The notes below the pieces were generated by a model. The model worked only from the letters and a program-made list of their open reading frames with translations. It was not told where the DNA came from and did not search any database. From Dryas octopetala (lineage: Eukaryota; Streptophyta; Magnoliopsida; Rosales; Rosaceae), in assembly GCA_963921425.1 (NCBI GenBank), contig OY992836.1, positions 7,501 through 71,500 on the forward strand: 64,000 bases of DNA, in the 5' to 3' direction. The position numbers and the translations under genes are program-made. The first letter of the stretch is position 1, and each line of letters begins with the position of its first letter. Shown one piece after another: positions 11,128 through 21,974 of the stretch.

Positions 11128-12418
11128 GGTTACTGGGTTTCTGCATTTGCACCTGAGATTAATCTCATTTGCTTGAGGTTTGTATTTTTTAATGCAAGTT
11201 TGAATGTGTATGCTTGTTTATTTCAGATTAATCTGATTTGCTGTTGATTTGGACATAGATTATTTGAGATTAAACAAGCCCTTGCTTTCATCATCTAGGT
11301 TTTAATTAATTTTTGAATGCGTGGTGCAGTCTGATATTTGATTTTAGTACACAAATTTTTTTCAATCTGGTTGTTGGGATTTTGGTATCATGTTTTCAAA
11401 ATGGGTATTGGGATTTTGATTGAGGTGTGAGTTTATGAGGGTCATCCGATTACATGCATGTTGATTGTTGATGTGAGTTTCTAAAGATTAATTAATTTGG
11501 TTCAGCTTCTAGAATGATTGATTTTAAGTAGGAAGAGGCATATGATGGTAACATATGCATGGGTCCATCCTATGGTCCATTCAAAGTGGATGTATAATTT
11601 AACTTATCAGATTGGTAGGATGGTTATACTTCATGCATGCAATTCTTAATTTTGGTAGAAATTAGTCATCCGATCATTACTTCTGCTTTGTGTACATTAG
11701 AGAATTGGTTATCCGTAAGTTGGAGTTTTTGGTGGTCTGTTTTATTGTGTGTAGTAGCCTATTGGGTATGAGAAAATAGCGTAACTGAAAATGTTACCAT
11801 GTGGACAATTAGTATCATACAATTGCAACTGAAGTAATATGAATCAAACTGTTATCTTCTTGTTAAATTGCTTTATTGTAATTATATCTTGCGATACATA
11901 ACATGGGCATGTCATATTTGGTTATCATTTAGCAGGATTTTCTTGGCAGCCTATCACAAAGAGAACTTCTGCCCATATTCAGTTCACAGTTGAATAATGG
12001 TGTGTACACAATCCTCTTTATTTCTTTTCATTTCATTACACTGTTGTTAAATATAAATGAGCACATAAAGCCAATGCAGAAATTAATCCTGAAATTAGTG
12101 TACATGTTGAAGTTTTCTTTCCAATAAAAGACCAATTTACCAATAAATAACATAATCATTCGAGGTCATAGAATACAATACAATTGGGAATAAAATTTAC
12201 CAAAAATGTAAGTGCTCATATCTGAAGCCGTTGAGATATGGGTTTTGATGTTGAGTTGCATTTCGGATTTTTGACCATAAGATTAAATTTCTACATGTCT
12301 ATTGTAATTTCTTTGGACAAATTGCATCTAACTTTTCAAAAAAATTGTTGTAATTGTCTGTGGCCTGGATTTAAGGGTTACTGTTATTCCACAGCTGTAT
12401 ACTTGACTTATTAGTGAA
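11128..12418. other. AT-rich intergenic or intronic stretch
   Basis: No supported gene. A stretch at about 11938-11999 after TTAGCAG is open and ends before TGTGTA. It could be an exon but is not recognised. Confidence 0.35.
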
Positions 12419-12600
12419 AAAATAGCCATGGACTTGGGGGACTTCTATTTCATGTGCAACAAGTTTTGTTTATGGAGATGATTGTTAAATAAATAGCCAT
12501 TATGAACTTGGGGGACTTTTATTTATGGATAAATCCACATGGACTTAACAACCAATCATGGATCGACACGTGGCTTATTATATGTAAAGTCACAAATGAA
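12419..12600 (+). repeat. Fragments of a Tat-type 3' end: polypurine tract plus LTR start
   Basis: ACTTGGGGGACTT occurs at about 12432 and 12508. The second is followed by TTTATGGATAAATCCACATGG and then CAACCAATCATGGATCGAC, matching the polypurine tract and first about 70 bp of the Tat LTR at 31652. The AATAGCCAT...GGGGGACTT unit is itself repeated about 78 bp apart. This is a remnant of another copy of the same family. Confidence 0.6.
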
Positions 12601-12676
12601 GCAGTTGGGTTGATTTAAATAGATTGAGTAAGCAAATCAAATGGGTTGTTTGCAAAAAAGGAGTTCTTAATTTGGT

Positions 12677-12758
12677 TTCTACAAGCTTTCACCCTTTTCT
12701 TCACTTTTCTCAAACATTCTTTAAACTCCTACTCTTTCTCTCACGCATATATACTCCA
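12677..12758. repeat. 82-bp direct repeat, left copy (partner 32687-32768)
   Basis: The segment TTCTACAAGCTTTCACCC...ATACTCCA is repeated at 32687-32768 with the same length and about two substitutions. The right copy starts two bases after the 3' LTR of the Tat element. The left copy directly precedes its truncated internal region. It is far longer than a normal LTR-element target duplication. Confidence 0.85.
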
Positions 12759-13263
12759 CTCGGCACCATCGTCATCCCCACCGCGTCTGATCCAAACACG
12801 AACGGCGTTCGTACCCAAGCTGACCTCCTCACTTGGACCTTGTACGCGGACGGATCTTCCAATGTTGTGGGAAGCGGGGCCGGACTTGTGTTGATCTCCC
12901 CAGAACAAGTTGTAATGGATTATGCTCTCCGCTTCAAATTTCAAGCCTCCAACAATGAAGCATATTATGAAGAACTCATCGCCGGCCTCAGACTGGCGAG
13001 AGAGCTCGAAGCAACTAAATTGAACATCTTCAGCGACTCCCAACTCGTTGTCAACCAAATATTGGGAGAATACGAGACTCGAAAACCAAGCATGACGGCC
13101 TATCTCGAGAAAACCTGATCACTACTCAGGGAATTTTGAGAATATAAGGTATCTCAAATCCCGAGGGCAGAAAATTGCAGAGTCGATGCACTAGCGCGTC
13201 TAGCCTCTGCCACAGATACCGAATCGGCCAGGAATGTCCCAGTCGAAATCCTGGACAGACCTA
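12759..13263 (+). pseudogene. Tat-type RNase H domain and linker of pol
   Basis: The frame that runs to 13118 carries LYADGSSNVVGSGAGLVL (first Asp), NNEAYYEELIAGLRLARE (Glu) and SDSQLVVNQI (second Asp). After a stop, and in the adjoining sequence, VDALARLAS supplies the last Asp. This is an RNase HI-type domain that degrades the RNA of RNA/DNA hybrids during reverse transcription. The domain is cut off by the chromovirus insertion at 13264 after VEILDRP. The TGA at 13116-13118 and another stop shortly after show decay. Coding sequence upstream of about 12759 is host or 82-bp-repeat sequence rather than pol, so the apparent start near 12624 is not a gene start. Confidence 0.8.
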
Positions 13264-13731
13264 TGTCACGGGATGACTATTTCAGAGTCCTCTACCCGTG
13301 CGGCCTTAGACTTGGTCGCCTCCTCGAACAAGCTAAGTCAGCCAATCACCTGCCATAGTAGATCAAACAGCACATATATGCAAGAACAAGAGATGAACAC
13401 TTAGGAATACTTAAGAACGCAAGAGAGAGATATGGGAGAATATGTTTGTATTTCCAAGATGGTTTGGCCAAATGAGGCATCCCCCTTTATATACAATTCC
13501 TTACCTCTACCTACCCTATTGGACGGTTAAAATCAGATTGATCTAACGGTCCAGAGTACAATAAGGAAAAATATCCTATCTACCCCCACACAATGAATGT
13601 GGACATACACAATTCCTACTTACCCCCATACAACGAATCTGGACACGTCCAGAAAGTTCCAGAATTAAACAAGTACAATGGGTTAGGCCCTACGCAAGTG
13701 GGCCTCGGACTTGAGATAGCGGGCCGTGACA
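13264..13731 (-). repeat. Chromovirus 3' LTR (left)
   Basis: TGTCACGGG...CCGTGACA, with complementary ends. It matches 16571-17039 at about 97% by eye. Confidence 0.9.
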
Positions 13732-13745
13732 TTCTCCCCCACCTA
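13732..13745 (-). other. Polypurine tract of the chromovirus
   Basis: On the minus strand the sequence TTAGGTGGGGGAGAA ends directly at the 3' LTR. This is the expected position and composition of the plus-strand DNA primer. Confidence 0.8.
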
Positions 13746-14822
13746 ATCAAGCGACGTCCTCGTCGCTTCTTCGTCCTCAAATATGGCGATGTAGTCCTTG
13801 AATTGCCACAAGGACTCCTCACTCTCCCAACTGGCTTCAGACACAGGCAACCCTTTCCATTTGACGAAGTACTCAGTGTATCGCGGGATATCACTACGCC
13901 GGACCTCCCGCTTAGCCTGGATACACTCTACCTGTTTGTGAAAGAAAGTGACTACGTTAGGTGGTGCACGCTTCGATTCCCCTCTACTAGGTTCTTCAAC
14001 ATCTGCATGAAATGGTTTCAATGTGCTCACATGAAAAACAGGGTGGATCTTCATCTTGGGAGGGAGTTCCACATGGTATGAAGCTTTGCCCACTCTCTTG
14101 AGGATTGGAAAAGGCCCTTCGTATCTCCGCAATAGCCCTTTGTGTAATGCTCTTGTGGACTTGTGCTGGCTAGGATTGAGTTTTACAAAGATTTTGTCTC
14201 CCACTTGGAACTCTACATGGCGCCGCTTCTTATCTGCCCATTTCTTCATTTTCTTAGATGCCTTCACCAAGTGTGCACGTGCTAAATCATTTTGTATTCG
14301 CCACTCCTTAACAGTCTTGAATGCGCCCGGGCTACTCCCTGTATAGTCAGTTGCAAGTGTGCTTGGGGTTAATGGTTGTTGCCCAGTGGCTAACTGAAAT
14401 GGGCTTGCTCCCGTGGACTCCGATTGTTGCAAATTGTATGAGAATTGGGCGAGAAGCAGTTTGGCCCAATCCTTTTGATTGGCGCACACATAATGCCTCA
14501 AATACAACTCCAACAGTGCATTCATCCTTTCTGTCTGCCCATCTGTCTGTGGATGAAAACTAGTGGAGAAGTTCAACTCTGTGCCGAGAAGTTTAAAGAG
14601 CTCCATCCAAAATTTCCCCGTGAATCGTGGGTCCCGATCACTGATGATGCTTTTTGGAACTCCCCAATACTTCACCACATGTTTAAGAAACAAGCATGCT
14701 GCCTCATCTGCTTTATAATCTGGTGATACGGGAATAAAAGTGACATATTTAGTGAACCGGTCGACCACCACCAGGATAGAACCATACCCTTCTGACTTTG
14801 GTAAGCATGTAATAAAGTCCAT
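13743..14822 (-). pseudogene. Chromovirus integrase core and C-terminal chromodomain
   Basis: An open frame of 359 codons starts inside the integrase. The catalytic triad is visible as the Asp of VVDRFTKYV, the Asp of SDRDPRFTGKFW and the Glu of TDGQTERMN. It is followed by the GPF-like region (GDKIFVKLNPSQHKSTRALHKG) and a chromodomain near the C terminus (YFVKWKGLPVSEASWE, with the aromatic-cage type residues). Chromodomains of this class direct integration to marked chromatin. The piece is separated from the upstream RNase H/integrase frame by a one-base shift near 14860 in a run of G. Its end overlaps the polypurine tract region. Confidence 0.9.
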
Positions 14823-14863
14823 AGATATGCTTTCCCAAGGTCGAGAGGGGACCGGGAGTGGCT

Positions 14864-15600
14864 CTAGTAACCCCCAGGTTGCTTTTGCTCCACCTTACAC
14901 TGTTGGCAAATAAGACATGTCCGTACATATGCGTCTACATCATCCCTCATTTGTGGCCAATAGTAGGTATCACCCAACAAGGCCAACGTTCTATGGGTGC
15001 CTGGATGTCCTGCCCATTTGGAGTCATGACACTCCTTCAACAACTCACGTCTTAGTTCGCCCCATTTTGGGATATAAAGCCGACTTCCCGTGGTATACAA
15101 CAAGTTCTCTTGAAGCCAAAACCGTCTTGTCTTCTTATCTTTGACAAGGGCCACCAAACTCTTGGTCTGAGGATCATGTAGTAATCCTTCCTTCACTCGT
15201 TCTAGAAGGGAACTTTGGGGTACGGCTAACGAAGCAAACTCAGCTTTCCTGCTTAGCGCGTCTGCCACAAGGTTGGAACTCCCCTGCTTGTATTCCAACT
15301 TGTAGTCAAACTCTGCCAGAAAGTCTTGCCACCTTGCCTGCTTAGGAGAAAGCTTCTTCTGTGACAGGAAGTAGCTAGTGGCTATATTATCTGTCTTTAC
15401 CACGAAATGAGAACCAAGCAAGTAGTGCCTCCATACTCGTAGGCAATGGACCACTGCGGTCATCTCCTTCTCTTGGACAGTGTATCTCCTTTCAGCATCG
15501 TTAAGCTTGCGGCTCTCAAAGGCTATCGGATGCCCATCCTGCATAAGTACACCACCAATAGCAAAGTCGGAAGCATCAGTGTGTACCTCATAGACTTTTG
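14864..15600 (-). pseudogene. Chromovirus RNase H and integrase zinc-binding domain
   Basis: The frame includes FEVHTDASD-like sequence just upstream of the first Met, then GHPIAFESRKLNDAERRY, TDNIATSYFL and VADALSRKAE of the Ty3/gypsy RNase H. The integrase HHCC finger follows (HDSKWAGHPGTH...CLICQQCK). It ends at a stop created by the frameshift near 14863. Upstream, a one-base shift near 15620 separates it from the reverse-transcriptase remnant. Confidence 0.88.
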
Positions 15601-15615
15601 TGGGATCGGGGAGCT

Positions 15616-16547
15616 TCAGAACTGGTTCTTCGAAATGGATTTCTTTAGCTCCTCAAAAGCATGCTGGCACTCCTGGGTCCACGACCATGCCTTGTTTTTC
15701 TTCAACAAGTCCGTCAAGGGTGATGCTCTAGCTGAGTACCCTTTAATAAAGCGTCGGTAGTAGTTGACCAACCCGAGGAATGACCGGAGGGTTGTAGCTT
15801 TGTTTGGTGGCTCCCACTCTTGTATGGCCTTCACCTTACCTACATCCATCATCAGTTCACCCCCTTTGATTCTATGCCCCAAGAAATCCACTTCCTCCAA
15901 AGCAAATGAGCACTTCTCATTCTTCACATAAAGTTCATTCTCTCGAAGCCCGGAGCAATCCTCACTTGGTAATACCCCGAGCGAAGATCCAGTTTGGTGA
16001 AGTATTTTGCTCCTCCTAGTTGGTCAAACAAGTCTGCAATCAAAGGAATGAGATACTTGTTCTTTATTGTCACTTTGTTCCATAAGAAGGTGTATAGCTC
16101 CTTAGCTTCCCTCTTCCCATTGAAGGAAGTGGGCTTGAAAGCATCCATCTTTGGCTCTCTAGGCCTATGTGAACTGTTAAGCGCTGCCTTCTTACATAAG
16201 GCCCAATCTCCCTTCATGTCGTCCATCTCCTCACGAACTGTGGTGAGCTCAGCAAGGTACTGGTCAAGCTGCTCCTTGACTTCCAACCGGATTGTGTCTG
16301 CGAGAGAGGTGAGTGCTCCTTGGAACTCTCCCTTAAGATCTTCCGCCATTGCCTTAAGGGTCTCCATCTCAGGAACATCTTCCTCAAGCCGAATCTCGAA
16401 ATCGGCCATGGCCTTCTCCATCCTTGAAAGCCGTCCCTCCATTGCACCGACCACATCCTTTGACTTGCCCCTCTTGGACTTTTCACCACCCCGCTCCATG
16501 GTGATGTTCGTCGTGTCCACCACGCTGGTCACCAAATGATCCGCCAT
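15616..16547 (-). pseudogene. Chromovirus gag N terminus fused by deletion to reverse-transcriptase pieces
   Basis: The frame from 16547, about 10 nt after the primer-binding site, encodes a coiled-coil-rich gag start and the [13 protein letters not shown] block. It then jumps into reverse transcriptase at [13 protein letters not shown]...[21 protein letters not shown]. The rest of gag, its zinc finger, the protease and the N-terminal RT are gone. A second deletion at about 15950 joins RIAPG, out of frame, to [14 protein letters not shown]. The central RT with the YxDD active site is therefore lost. The remaining RT thumb ([24 protein letters not shown]) ends at a frameshift near 15616. The element cannot make its own reverse transcriptase. 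Confidence 0.88.
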
Positions 16548-16556
16548 CTCAATCCT

Positions 16557-16568
16557 GCTCTGATACCA
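16557..16568 (-). other. Chromovirus primer-binding site (initiator Met-tRNA type)
   Basis: The minus strand reads TGGTATCAGAGC two bases inside the 5' LTR. This is the complement of the 3' end of plant initiator methionine tRNA, the usual primer for such elements. Confidence 0.9.
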
Positions 16569-16570
16569 AC

Positions 16571-17039
16571 TGTCACGGGATGACTATTTCAGAGTCCTCT
16601 ACCCGTGCGGCCTTAGACTTGGTCGCCTCCTCGAACAAGCTAAGTCAGCCAATCACCTGCCAAAGTAGATCAAACAGCACAGATATGCAAGAACAAGAGA
16701 TGAACACTTAGGAATACTTAAGAACGCAAGAGAGAGATATGGGAGAATATGTTTGTATTTCCAAGATGGTTTGGCCAAATGAGGCCTTCCCCTTTATATA
16801 CAATTCCTTACCTCTACCTACCCCTATTGGACGGTTAAGATCGGATTGATCTAACGGTCCAGAGTACAATAAGGAAAAATATCCTACCTACCCCCACACA
16901 ATGAATCTGGACATACACAATTCCTACCTATCCCCATACAACGAATCTGGACACGTCTAGAAGGTTCCAGAATTAAACAAGTACAATGGGTTGGGCCCTA
17001 CGCAAGTGGGCCTCGGACTTGAGATAGCGGGCCGTGACA
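16571..17039 (-). repeat. Chromovirus 5' LTR (right)
   Basis: TGTCACGGG...CCGTGACA; pairs with 13264-13731. CCTA follows at 17040-17043 and matches the bases before the left LTR. Confidence 0.9.
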
Positions 17040-18263
17040 CCTAGCACCTCCGAAGAAGAGGCCGCCATCATGCAGACTGACGCCGAACCGAACTGGACTA
17101 CTTGATCTCCGGGATTCTCCCCCTGGAAAGGGACAAGGCACGTCTCATCAAATCTAGATTAGCTTAGTTCAGCATCATCGATAATCAGCTCTACAAGAGG
17201 AGCTTCTCCCTACCCTACTTACGGTGCGTCACACCTCAAGAAGGTGAGGATGTGCTGAAGGAAATCCACTTGGGGATATGCGGGAACCACTCTGGTGGAA
17301 GAGCCCTTGCCTACAAGACGATCATACAGGGTTATTTTTGGCCTACGCTGAACAAGGATGCAGATCATCTGTCTCGCACTTGTGTCAAATGCCAGCAATT
17401 CGCCGTAGTCTCCCATCAGCCTCCTCAATTGCTGACCTCCATATCCAGTCCCTGGCCCAATGCCGAAGGTGAAGGGGCAAGTCACGATGGCCGTAGTCGC
17501 AATCGACTACTTCACCAAATGGGCCGAAGCTGAATCCCTAGCTACCACTACTGCCGAACGGATGGAAACTTTTGTGTGGAAGAACATCATATGCCGGTTC
17601 GGCATACCACACACCATCATCGCGGACAATGGCAAGCAGTTCGACTGTAGAAAATTCAGAAGTTTTTGTTCACGTCTGAACATCAACCTGTGCTTCACCA
17701 CCCCTTACCATCCGCAATCAAACGGACAGATCGAGGCAGTCAACAAGATCATCAAGAAGACCCTGAAGTCCAAACTTGATAATGCTAAGGGAAATTGGCC
17801 AGAATTCTTACCAGAGGTGTTATGGTCCTACCGAACTTCCTACCGCACTTCTACAAAGGAAACACCTTACGCATTGGCATTCGGTGTCGATGCTGTTGTT
17901 CCGGTCGAAATGGGGACTCTTTCATTCCAGACCCGCACATATAACCCAGAGACCAACGACACTGGACTTTGGCTCGGCCTGGACATAATTGAAGAAAGGC
18001 GAACTGATGCCAATCTCTGCCGAGCTGCCTACCAACAGAAAGTAGCCAAATACTACAACAAAATGGTCAAGCCAAGAAGTTTCGGACTAAGCGACCTCAT
18101 CATGAAGAAGAACCCTCTGGAGAGCTCATTCGATCCTAACTGGACCGGACCCTACAGGATCACAGGCATAGTCAAGCCTGGCACTTACAATTTAGCCACT
18201 CTGGCCGGGAAACCCCTCAAGCATAGCTGGAATGCTAAACACTTAAAGATTTATTATCAGTAA
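17040..18263 (+). pseudogene. Tat-lineage integrase (zinc finger, catalytic core, C-terminal domain)
   Basis: This is the continuation of the Tat pol gene after the chromovirus insertion. The zinc-binding part reads EIHLGICGNHSGG...CVKCQQF around 17260-17400. The core from 17460 to the stop at 18261-18263 stays open for 267 codons, with all three catalytic residues: Asp of AIDYFTKWAE, Asp of IADNGKQFD and Glu of NGQIEAVNK. The C-terminal part ends KHLKIYYQ, typical of Tat pol ends. Integrase inserts element cDNA into chromosomes. Lesions lie upstream, with stops and a shift between 17095 and 17200 and another near 17460. The preserved core suggests moderate age. Confidence 0.85.
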
Positions 18264-18452
18264 ATGTAGTTAGGATCGGGGACTGTCCGACCTAACATTT
18301 TTTCCAATCAATGAAAATATGAACACCTTTTTTACCCATCTTCTTCTCATTTTTTAAGTAGACACTGGGGACTCTACCCGTATACACCAAAAAAAAAAAA
18401 AAAAGTCTAAGTGTCTCTTTCAAAAAATAACAAACTGACAGACTCATCAGGT

Positions 18453-18528
18453 CTATGAACTCCTGTGCCGAGCTGGCGTGCCATAGTCGGCCCGATGCTC
18501 GACATAGTACAGAATCATCAAGTCTATA
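18453..18528 (+). repeat. 71-bp tandem repeat of the Tat 3' region, part before the copia insertion
   Basis: Units starting CTAT at 18453 and 18524 are 71 bp apart. They contain GTGCCGAGCTGGCGTGCCAT and CCCGATGCTCGACATAGTAC. The copia element interrupts the second unit. The array resumes at 21975. Confidence 0.85.
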
Positions 18529-19207
18529 TGTAGTGAATTAACACCCCCTGTGATCTTGTCCTTGATGTATTCTAGAGTTAAAACAGATATAGCAAACAAC
18601 ACACAATATGGCAGCAAAAGTAAACACAAAGAACACCAAGATTGTTATCGAGGTTCGGCGAACTTTGCCTACAGCCCTGTGTGATCCTTAGAGAATCACA
18701 GCTGCACTATGTATAGAATAAGAGTACAAGAACTTATTGAAATCCTAGACTACCCAACTCGCAGCCGCTCTCTTCTCTCTTGCACAAATAGCTCTCTTGT
18801 GTTTTTCCCTCTTGAAAAACCCCTCCCTTGAAGTCACTCACCCTTGAGTCTCTAACCCGAGTCTCCCTTTGAGTTTTCTTCCCCAGAAGTCTCTAGCTAT
18901 ACTTATTTTTCTATGAGACTTGCAGCAGCCTATTTATAGAGCATAGACTTACCAATTACAATATGGATTCCTAATCCTAATAAAATTAGGTAATTTACCT
19001 ATTAGCTAATTCTATTCCCTTGTACACAAGGAAAACCCTTTAGAACTCCTTCCCACACTAGGAAAGTCCTGCACAAGTCCTATTTGTCTTCCAAAATCAT
19101 ACCCCACTAGGAAAACACCAAACTACTCCACTGCCCAGTCTCCCTACTACTCTCGGCCAGACCTGTAGCTTCCTCCAGAAATTTCCGACGAGACAAAAAA
19201 CACAACA
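18529..19207 (-). repeat. Copia 3' LTR (left)
   Basis: TGTAGTGAATTAAC to ACACAACA; matches 21295-21974. CTATA precedes it at 18524-18528. Confidence 0.92.
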
Positions 19208-19554
19208 ATCTCCACCTTGGCGAGTCGGAACCATAGCCATGAATGTTGTACCTTCGAGATATTCTCTAGTCTTGAAGTAACCTCGAATAAACCTCCAAGA
19301 ACCCTTTCACATTGGCAAAAAACCTATTGCCTCAATGCACCTTAAGTGAAAAGGTGCTCCACCTCAATCAACTAACTTTGAAGATTGAGCAAGCTCAACC
19401 CGAGCTTGTACCTTCGAATCTTAATTGCAGCCTCAAGATTGTCTTCGCCTTTTGTTCCATAAACCCATTCATAGCCAACGTTCTCCTTGGATTTAGGAAC
19501 TAACTTCCAACTGAAGTTCCTTTGTAGAGACAACCTAGCACACCTCCGACGTTC

Positions 19555-21150
19555 CTATTCCTTGCTCTCACAAGCCCCCTTGAATGTAGCCGGATTTCCC
19601 TTACTAACACCATAGTAACCTCTATCCTTTTCCCACCAAAACTTGTGAGTTAGCTTGATGGTACTTTTGGGCTTGGACTGCCTTGTGCTCTTTTTCTCCA
19701 CCTGTTCTTGAACCTTTGTTGATTGTTGTTGCTGCCCAAACTCTTCAACCCTTGTGTTATGCTCCACCAGCTCAGAGTTGGCCTTTGCCTTTATGGTTGC
19801 ATCTTCCTTAACAACAATCAAACCTTCCTCATCTTTATTGACTTCCCTTGCTGCATCCTTGAAGTCAATCTTTGATGAATAACTAACCAAGCAACAATCA
19901 TGGTTTGCTGCTTCTTCTTCCTTAGCCGTAGCACTTATTTGACGAGACTCTTCCTTTGTGAGATGATGCCCTTGCTCTCCCTTGTTACAATGCTCCATGA
20001 GCTCAACATCCAAGCTCTCTTTGGTAGACGCAGCTGCTCCATCTATCATTGTAACCCCGAAAAGCTTGTAGAGATTATTAGATTGCACAACTCCTTTCAG
20101 GATCACACTTGATCCTTTTGAGACTTGGAGCTTCCCAGTTCTAGACTTGAATGCATACCCATTCTTCCCTAGAGTTCCAAAAGAGATAAGATTTCTCTTC
20201 AATGTAGGAATATATCGCACATTCCCAAGTAACCTAACAATTCCATCTTGCATCTTCACCTTGACTGTGCCAACGCCATGAACCTTGCACACAGAGTTAT
20301 CTCCCAACAAAACTTTGCCCTCACTAGATTCCTCATATGTATGAAACCACTCCTTGTTTGCACACGTATGAAAACTACATCCGGAGTCCAAATACCAAGC
20401 ATGTGGAGTAGAATTACCAGAAGATACCACCAAAAGCTCCCCATCGTCGACCACGACGTTACTTGAGTTTTCAGCCCTTTTCTTCTTCTTCTCCAGCCAT
20501 ATCTGGCAATCCCTTTTCCAGTGGTCTAATGAACCACACTCGAAGCAACCACCTTCTTCATCGGAATCATTGGACTTCCCCTTTTTGCTAGATCTGCCCC
20601 TCCTTTCCTTCCCTCGACTCTTCTCCTTGCCCTTAGCATAAAGGCCTTGTGATGACTGAGTGCCTTCGGTCAAATCATCTAACTTTGCATATGACTGAAG
20701 CGCTTGCACCACGTCATCAAGCTTTAGAGTCTCATTTCCAAACATCAAAGTTGTTCGGAAGTGCTTGAAAGAAGATGGCAGAGATCTCAGCAAGATGACA
20801 GCCTTATCATCATCCTTGTAAACTTCTTCGACCTTGTCGAGATTAGCTATGCAATTCTGAAATTTGCATACATGATCCGCTACATCTCCACCTTCTTCTA
20901 GTCGAAGTCCGAAGAGTTCATCCTTCAAGAAGAGTTTATTGGACACCGTCTTGCCCATATAAACACTCTCTAACTTGTCCCATGCTTCTTTTGCTGTCAT
21001 CGCCACTGTGATGTGAAACCTCACAGATCTTGTGAGGTGGATCTCTATTGAACTCTTGGCCTTCTTGAGAACCTTGTTCCATGTTCCTTCTGACGTGGTT
21101 GTCGGCTTTTCACCAAGAAGTGCATCATCCAGATCTTGCTGCACCAGCAC
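19555..21150 (-). CDS. Copia gag-protease polyprotein with a novel C-terminal tail, no pol
   Basis: This 531-codon frame begins within a UBN2-type copia gag (AKEAWDKLESVYMG, LLRSLPSSFKHFRTTL). A CCHC knuckle at about residues 202-215 (CFECGSLDHWKRDC) binds RNA. A copia aspartic protease follows with active site WYLDSGCSFH near residue 254 and the usual NLISFGTLGKNGY block. After LYKLFG near residue 365, where copia proteins normally continue into the pre-integrase and integrase domains, there is a polar tail of about 160 residues rich in Lys, Glu and Gln. Its function is unknown. The true gag start is probably the ATG at 21254-21256, leading to PYDGKDDFTDWQRMMKE. That start is separated from the long frame by a one-base shift near 21150. 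Confidence 0.88.
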   Translation of the reverse strand: MLVQQDLDDALLGEKPTTTSEGTWNKVLKKAKSSIEIHLTRSVRFHITVAMTAKEAWDKLESVYMGKTVSNKLFLKDELFGLRLEEGGDVADHVCKFQNCIANLDKVEEVYKDDDKAVILLRSLPSSFKHFRTTLMFGNETLKLDDVVQALQSYAKLDDLTEGTQSSQGLYAKGKEKSRGKERRGRSSKKGKSNDSDEEGGCFECGSLDHWKRDCQIWLEKKKKRAENSSNVVVDDGELLVVSSGNSTPHAWYLDSGCSFHTCANKEWFHTYEESSEGKVLLGDNSVCKVHGVGTVKVKMQDGIVRLLGNVRYIPTLKRNLISFGTLGKNGYAFKSRTGKLQVSKGSSVILKGVVQSNNLYKLFGVTMIDGAAASTKESLDVELMEHCNKGEQGHHLTKEESRQISATAKEEEAANHDCCLVSYSSKIDFKDAAREVNKDEEGLIVVKEDATIKAKANSELVEHNTRVEEFGQQQQSTKVQEQVEKKSTRQSKPKSTIKLTHKFWWEKDRGYYGVSKGNPATFKGACESKE

Positions 21151-21278
21151 GTTCCTTCATCATCCGTTGCCAATCTGTAAAATCATCCTTGCCATCATAT
21201 GGCTTCAAAGCAGGCCTTAAATCCCCTAAGTCCATGCTTCGACCTCCTCTAGACATCGCAGAAACCTTCTAGCCAACC

Positions 21279-21293
21279 TGGCTCTGATACCAA
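21279..21293 (-). other. Copia primer-binding site (initiator Met-tRNA type)
   Basis: The minus strand reads TGGTATCAGAGCC just inside the 5' LTR. Confidence 0.88.
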
Positions 21294-21294
21294 T

Positions 21295-21974
21295 TGTAGT
21301 GAATTAACACCCCCTGTGATCTTGTCCTTGATGTATTCTAGAATTAAAACAGATATAGCAAACAACACACAATATCGCCGCAAAAGTAAACACAAAGAAC
21401 ACCAAGATTTGTTATCGAGGTTCGGCGAACTTTGCCTACGTCCCCGTGTGATCCTTAGAGAATCACAACTACACTATGTATAGAATAAGAGTACAAGAAC
21501 TTATTGAAACCCTAGACTACCCAACTCGCAGCCGCTCTCTTCTCTCTTGCACAAATAGCTCTCTTGTGTTTTTCCCTCTTGAAAAACCCCTCCCTTGAAG
21601 TCACTCACCCTTGAGTCTCTAACCCGAGTCTCCCTTTGAGTTTTCTTCCCTAGAAGTCTCTAGCTATACTTATTTTTCTATGAGACTTGCAGCAGCCTGT
21701 TTATAGAGCATATACTGACCAATTACAATATGGATTCCTAATCCTAATAGAATTAGGTAATCTACCTATAAGCTAATTCTATTCCCTTGTACACAAGGAA
21801 AACCCTTTAGAACTCCTTCCCACACTAGGAAAGTTCTGCACAAGTCCTATTTGTCTTCCAAAATCGTACCCCACTAGGAAAACACCAAACTACTGCACTG
21901 CCCAGTCTCCCTACTGCTCTCGGCCAGACCTGTAGCTTCCTCCAGAAATTTCCGACGAGACAAAAAACACAACA
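21295..21974 (-). repeat. Copia 5' LTR (right)
   Basis: Pairs with 18529-19207; followed by the CTATA target duplication at 21975-21979. Confidence 0.92.

Larger units (their letters stand above)
13264..17039 (-). mobile_element. Deleted chromovirus (Ty3/gypsy with chromodomain), minus strand
   Basis: Two LTRs of about 468 bp, beginning TGTCACGGG and ending CCGTGACA, bound 2.84 kb of internal sequence. The element splits the Tat pol gene. The flanks share CCTA on both sides, a 4-bp duplication or a 5-bp one with one mutated base. The primer-binding site is beside the right LTR and the polypurine tract beside the left, so the element runs right to left. By eye the LTRs differ at about 14 positions. 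Internal coding is gag start, partial RT, RNase H, integrase and chromodomain, with large internal deletions. Confidence 0.9.
18529..21974 (-). mobile_element. Ty1/copia-derived element carrying only gag-protease, minus strand
   Basis: LTRs of about 680 bp (TGTAGTGAATTAAC...ACACAACA) flank 2.09 kb of internal sequence. The target duplication CTATA is perfect on both sides. An initiator-Met primer-binding site lies beside the right LTR and a polypurine tract (AAGGTGGAGAT) beside the left. The LTRs differ at about 21 positions by eye, near 97% identity. There is no integrase, reverse transcriptase or RNase H, so the element depends on others for those functions. Confidence 0.92.

Noticed and set aside
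12624-12758. Start of the RNase H ORF as a genuine gene start
   Set aside because: This part is the flanking 82-bp repeat and older LTR debris, and pol homology begins only at about 12759.
15994-16539. 181-codon plus-strand ORF
   Set aside because: It is the complement of the chromovirus gag/RT frame, which has clear domain matches on the minus strand.
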